Assembly: GCF_000426625.1 (NCBI RefSeq)
Contig: NZ_KE384547.1
Span: 1,286,986 to 1,350,985, forward strand
Source of the DNA: Psychrilyobacter atlanticus DSM 19335
Lineage (GTDB): Bacteria; Fusobacteriota; Fusobacteriia; Fusobacteriales; Fusobacteriaceae
Length of the DNA: 64,000 bases
Direction of reading: 5' to 3'
Below are positions 63,179 to 64,000 of the stretch, piece by piece. The notes beneath the pieces were generated by a model. It saw only the letters and a list, made by a program, of their open reading frames with translations, did not search any database and was not told the DNA's origin. The translations under genes were made by a program, and so were the position numbers. Every line of letters begins with the position of its first letter. Position 1 is the first letter of the stretch.

Positions 63179-63325
63179 CTAAATTTTACCGATTACTCCT
63201 CTCGCATAACTTACTCTATTCTTTTTACATAATGGACAAATCTTTTTATATGGAATCCCATTAGAATCTAGCTCTGTTTCAAATTCTCTTTTACATTTTA
63301 AACATAATATTTTTTTCTTTGCCAT
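63179..63325 (-). CDS. 48-aa zinc-ribbon protein
   Basis: Starts MAKKKILCLKCKREFE, with Cys8, Cys11, Cys30 and Cys33 in CxxC pairs (CLKC, CPLC) that should bind one zinc; the tail is basic (KKNRVSYARGVIGKI). Ribosome site AGGTG, 8 bases before ATG. It is the second gene behind the minus-strand c-di-GMP riboswitch. Function unknown; a nucleic-acid or protein adaptor is possible. Confidence 0.72.
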   Translation of the reverse strand: MAKKKILCLKCKREFETELDSNGIPYKKICPLCKKNRVSYARGVIGKI

Positions 63326-63374
63326 AATTTCACACCTACAAATAAAAATTACAAAGTATCAGGCATCATTTTCA

Positions 63375-63518
63375 CTATTTATTTATTTCTTTTTCTAAGT
63401 TTTTTATTTTTTTCTCTAAATTTTCTAAAATAAAAATTAATTCATTAACTCCTTCTTGATCTTTATACTTTTTTAGAATCTGATATTTCAAACGATTAAT
63501 TAAATCAATATCCACCAT
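63375..63518 (-). CDS. 47-aa coiled-coil protein
   Basis: MVDIDLINRLKYQILKKY followed by a heptad-like LIFILENLEKKIKNLEKEI helix, so mostly a short charged coiled coil. Ribosome site AAAGGTGGTGA directly before ATG. It is the first gene after the riboswitch terminator, 49 bases before the zinc-ribbon gene. No family recognised. Confidence 0.65.
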   Translation of the reverse strand: MVDIDLINRLKYQILKKYKDQEGVNELIFILENLEKKIKNLEKEINK

Positions 63519-63552
63519 TCACCACCTTTTTTAGTTTTAAAATTATGTAAAT

Positions 63553-63592
63553 AAAAAAGAGGCTATATTATTTTTTAAAATAGCATCTCTCT
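63553..63592 (-). terminator. c-di-GMP riboswitch expression-platform terminator
   Basis: On the minus strand AGAG-GCTAT ... ATAGC-CTCT forms a hairpin followed by TTTTTT, between the aptamer and the first small gene. Its 5' part begins 12 bases after the aptamer. Confidence 0.75.
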
Positions 63593-63603
63593 AAAAAAGT
63601 TTT

Positions 63604-63673
63604 GGCAACTGGCTGTCATATCTATAGACTTAGACCCTTAAGTTTTGCGTCATAGGATTTCCCCTATTTTGCC
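63604..63673 (-). ncRNA. c-di-GMP-I (GEMM) riboswitch, copy 2
   Basis: Minus strand: GGCAAAA, P2 hairpin ATAGGGGAAATCCTAT with GAAA tetraloop, GACGCAAAAC, receptor segments GUCUAAG and UAUGACAGCC, closed by GUUGCC with GGCAA. All key GEMM-I positions are present; it differs from copy 1 in GCAAAAC versus GCAAAGC. Confidence 0.88.
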
Positions 63674-63940
63674 TTTTTCAGAATTCAATTTTTTAATTAC
63701 AATTCTAATTATGTTATCATATCAATTTATTTTTTTCAACTAAAAAAACATTAAATAATTCTTTTATTGAATTGTATCAAAGGGGATTTCTCGATCTTTT
63801 TATCACTTTCTCATTGATTTGGAGATACTCTTCTAAAATCTTAGTTAAAATTTAGTTTTATTAATTAAATCTTAAATTTATCTTCATTTTTTTAATTTTT
63901 ATGTTATAATTTCTAAAACTATAACACAGGGGGATTAATT
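63674..63940. other. AT-rich divergent promoter region
   Basis: No gene. It should contain the promoter for the minus-strand riboswitch (a TTGAAA, 17-base spacer, TAACAT is visible) and the one for the plus-strand gene at 63941 (TTATAAT near 63904). Confidence 0.45.
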
Positions 63941-64000
63941 ATGCACTTTTTCATCAACACTAAAACTCAAGAGATTCACTCAGCTAAATGTTCTATATTA
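63941..64000 (+). CDS. start of an unknown gene, cut by window end
   Basis: ATG 7 bases after an AGGGGGA ribosome site begins MHFFINTKTQEIHSAKCSIL and runs open to the window edge. Too short to identify. Confidence 0.5.
   Translation, partial: MHFFINTKTQEIHSAKCSIL

Noticed and set aside
1-64000. tRNA, rRNA, tmRNA, RNase P or SRP RNA genes
   Set aside because: None of their conserved cores was seen on either strand while reading; a covariance scan would be needed to exclude a tRNA with certainty.

Overview
The DNA is very AT-rich, with AT-biased codons, strong GGAGG-type ribosome binding sites and short, dense operons. The gene set combines pyruvate formate-lyase, a sodium-pumping Nqr complex, an alanine/Na+ symporter, a molybdenum hydroxylase, fructose PTS, a galactose ABC system and c-di-GMP riboswitches. 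This points to an anaerobic or facultative, low-GC, sodium-using fermenter. Many protein features suggest Fusobacteriota (an Ilyobacter, Propionigenium or Psychrilyobacter-like organism), but that is inference from gene content; no rRNA or tRNA gene lies in the window. It reads as chromosome. I see no intact insertion sequence, prophage or CRISPR array.

Layout. 0-2.7 kb: end of a fructose operon (fruK 3' part, fruA). 2.8-9 kb: an e(P4)-type phosphatase lipoprotein, a tiny membrane protein, the mglBAC galactose transporter with a trailing unknown gene, and a 46-aa orphan gene. 9-12.8 kb: a GH42 beta-galactosidase, which fits with mgl, and a membrane EAL phosphodiesterase. 12.9-19.9 kb: pflBA and the nrdHAB ribonucleotide reductase operon with an NrdR-like box. 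20-26.6 kb: a purine hydroxylase operon (NCS2 permease, FAD, FeS and Mo subunits, YqeC-like and MocA-like maturation factors) headed by a guanine-class purine riboswitch. 26.6-31.3 kb: a decayed repeat-rich gap, two MATE exporters and a WYL regulator. 31.4-37.6 kb: lepA, a small gene, a cNMP-binding protein, a NitT/TauT-type ABC transporter and a split LysO exporter.

37.6-47.7 kb is the most accessory-like part. It holds two lipoproteins with a shared tail, a KPE-repeat secreted protein, rubredoxin, a PHP phosphoesterase, a 27-aa membrane protein, a fragment of a HAM1-type NTP pyrophosphatase, a methyltransferase, a DUF1353 protein and an orphan FtsX-type permease. It also has a solitary Cas7/Csm3-like RAMP protein, a c-di-GMP-I riboswitch whose downstream gene survives only as a 3' scrap, a palindromic insertion, a DUF523 protein and the intact paralogue of that scrap. 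47.7-58.2 kb is an energy and lipoate block: nqrBCDEF (no nqrA) diverges from lipB, lipA and the pdhABCD pyruvate dehydrogenase genes. 58.3-64 kb has YbaK, an acetyltransferase, an alanine symporter, a pentapeptide-repeat protein, and a second c-di-GMP-I riboswitch (minus strand) that appears to control two tiny proteins, a four-cysteine zinc ribbon and a coiled coil.

Links between parts: the EAL protein and two c-di-GMP riboswitches show that c-di-GMP signalling is active here. Pyruvate has two fates, PFL and the lipoate-dependent PDH, the latter next to its cofactor genes. The purine riboswitch, permease and Mo-hydroxylase form a purine uptake and oxidation unit.
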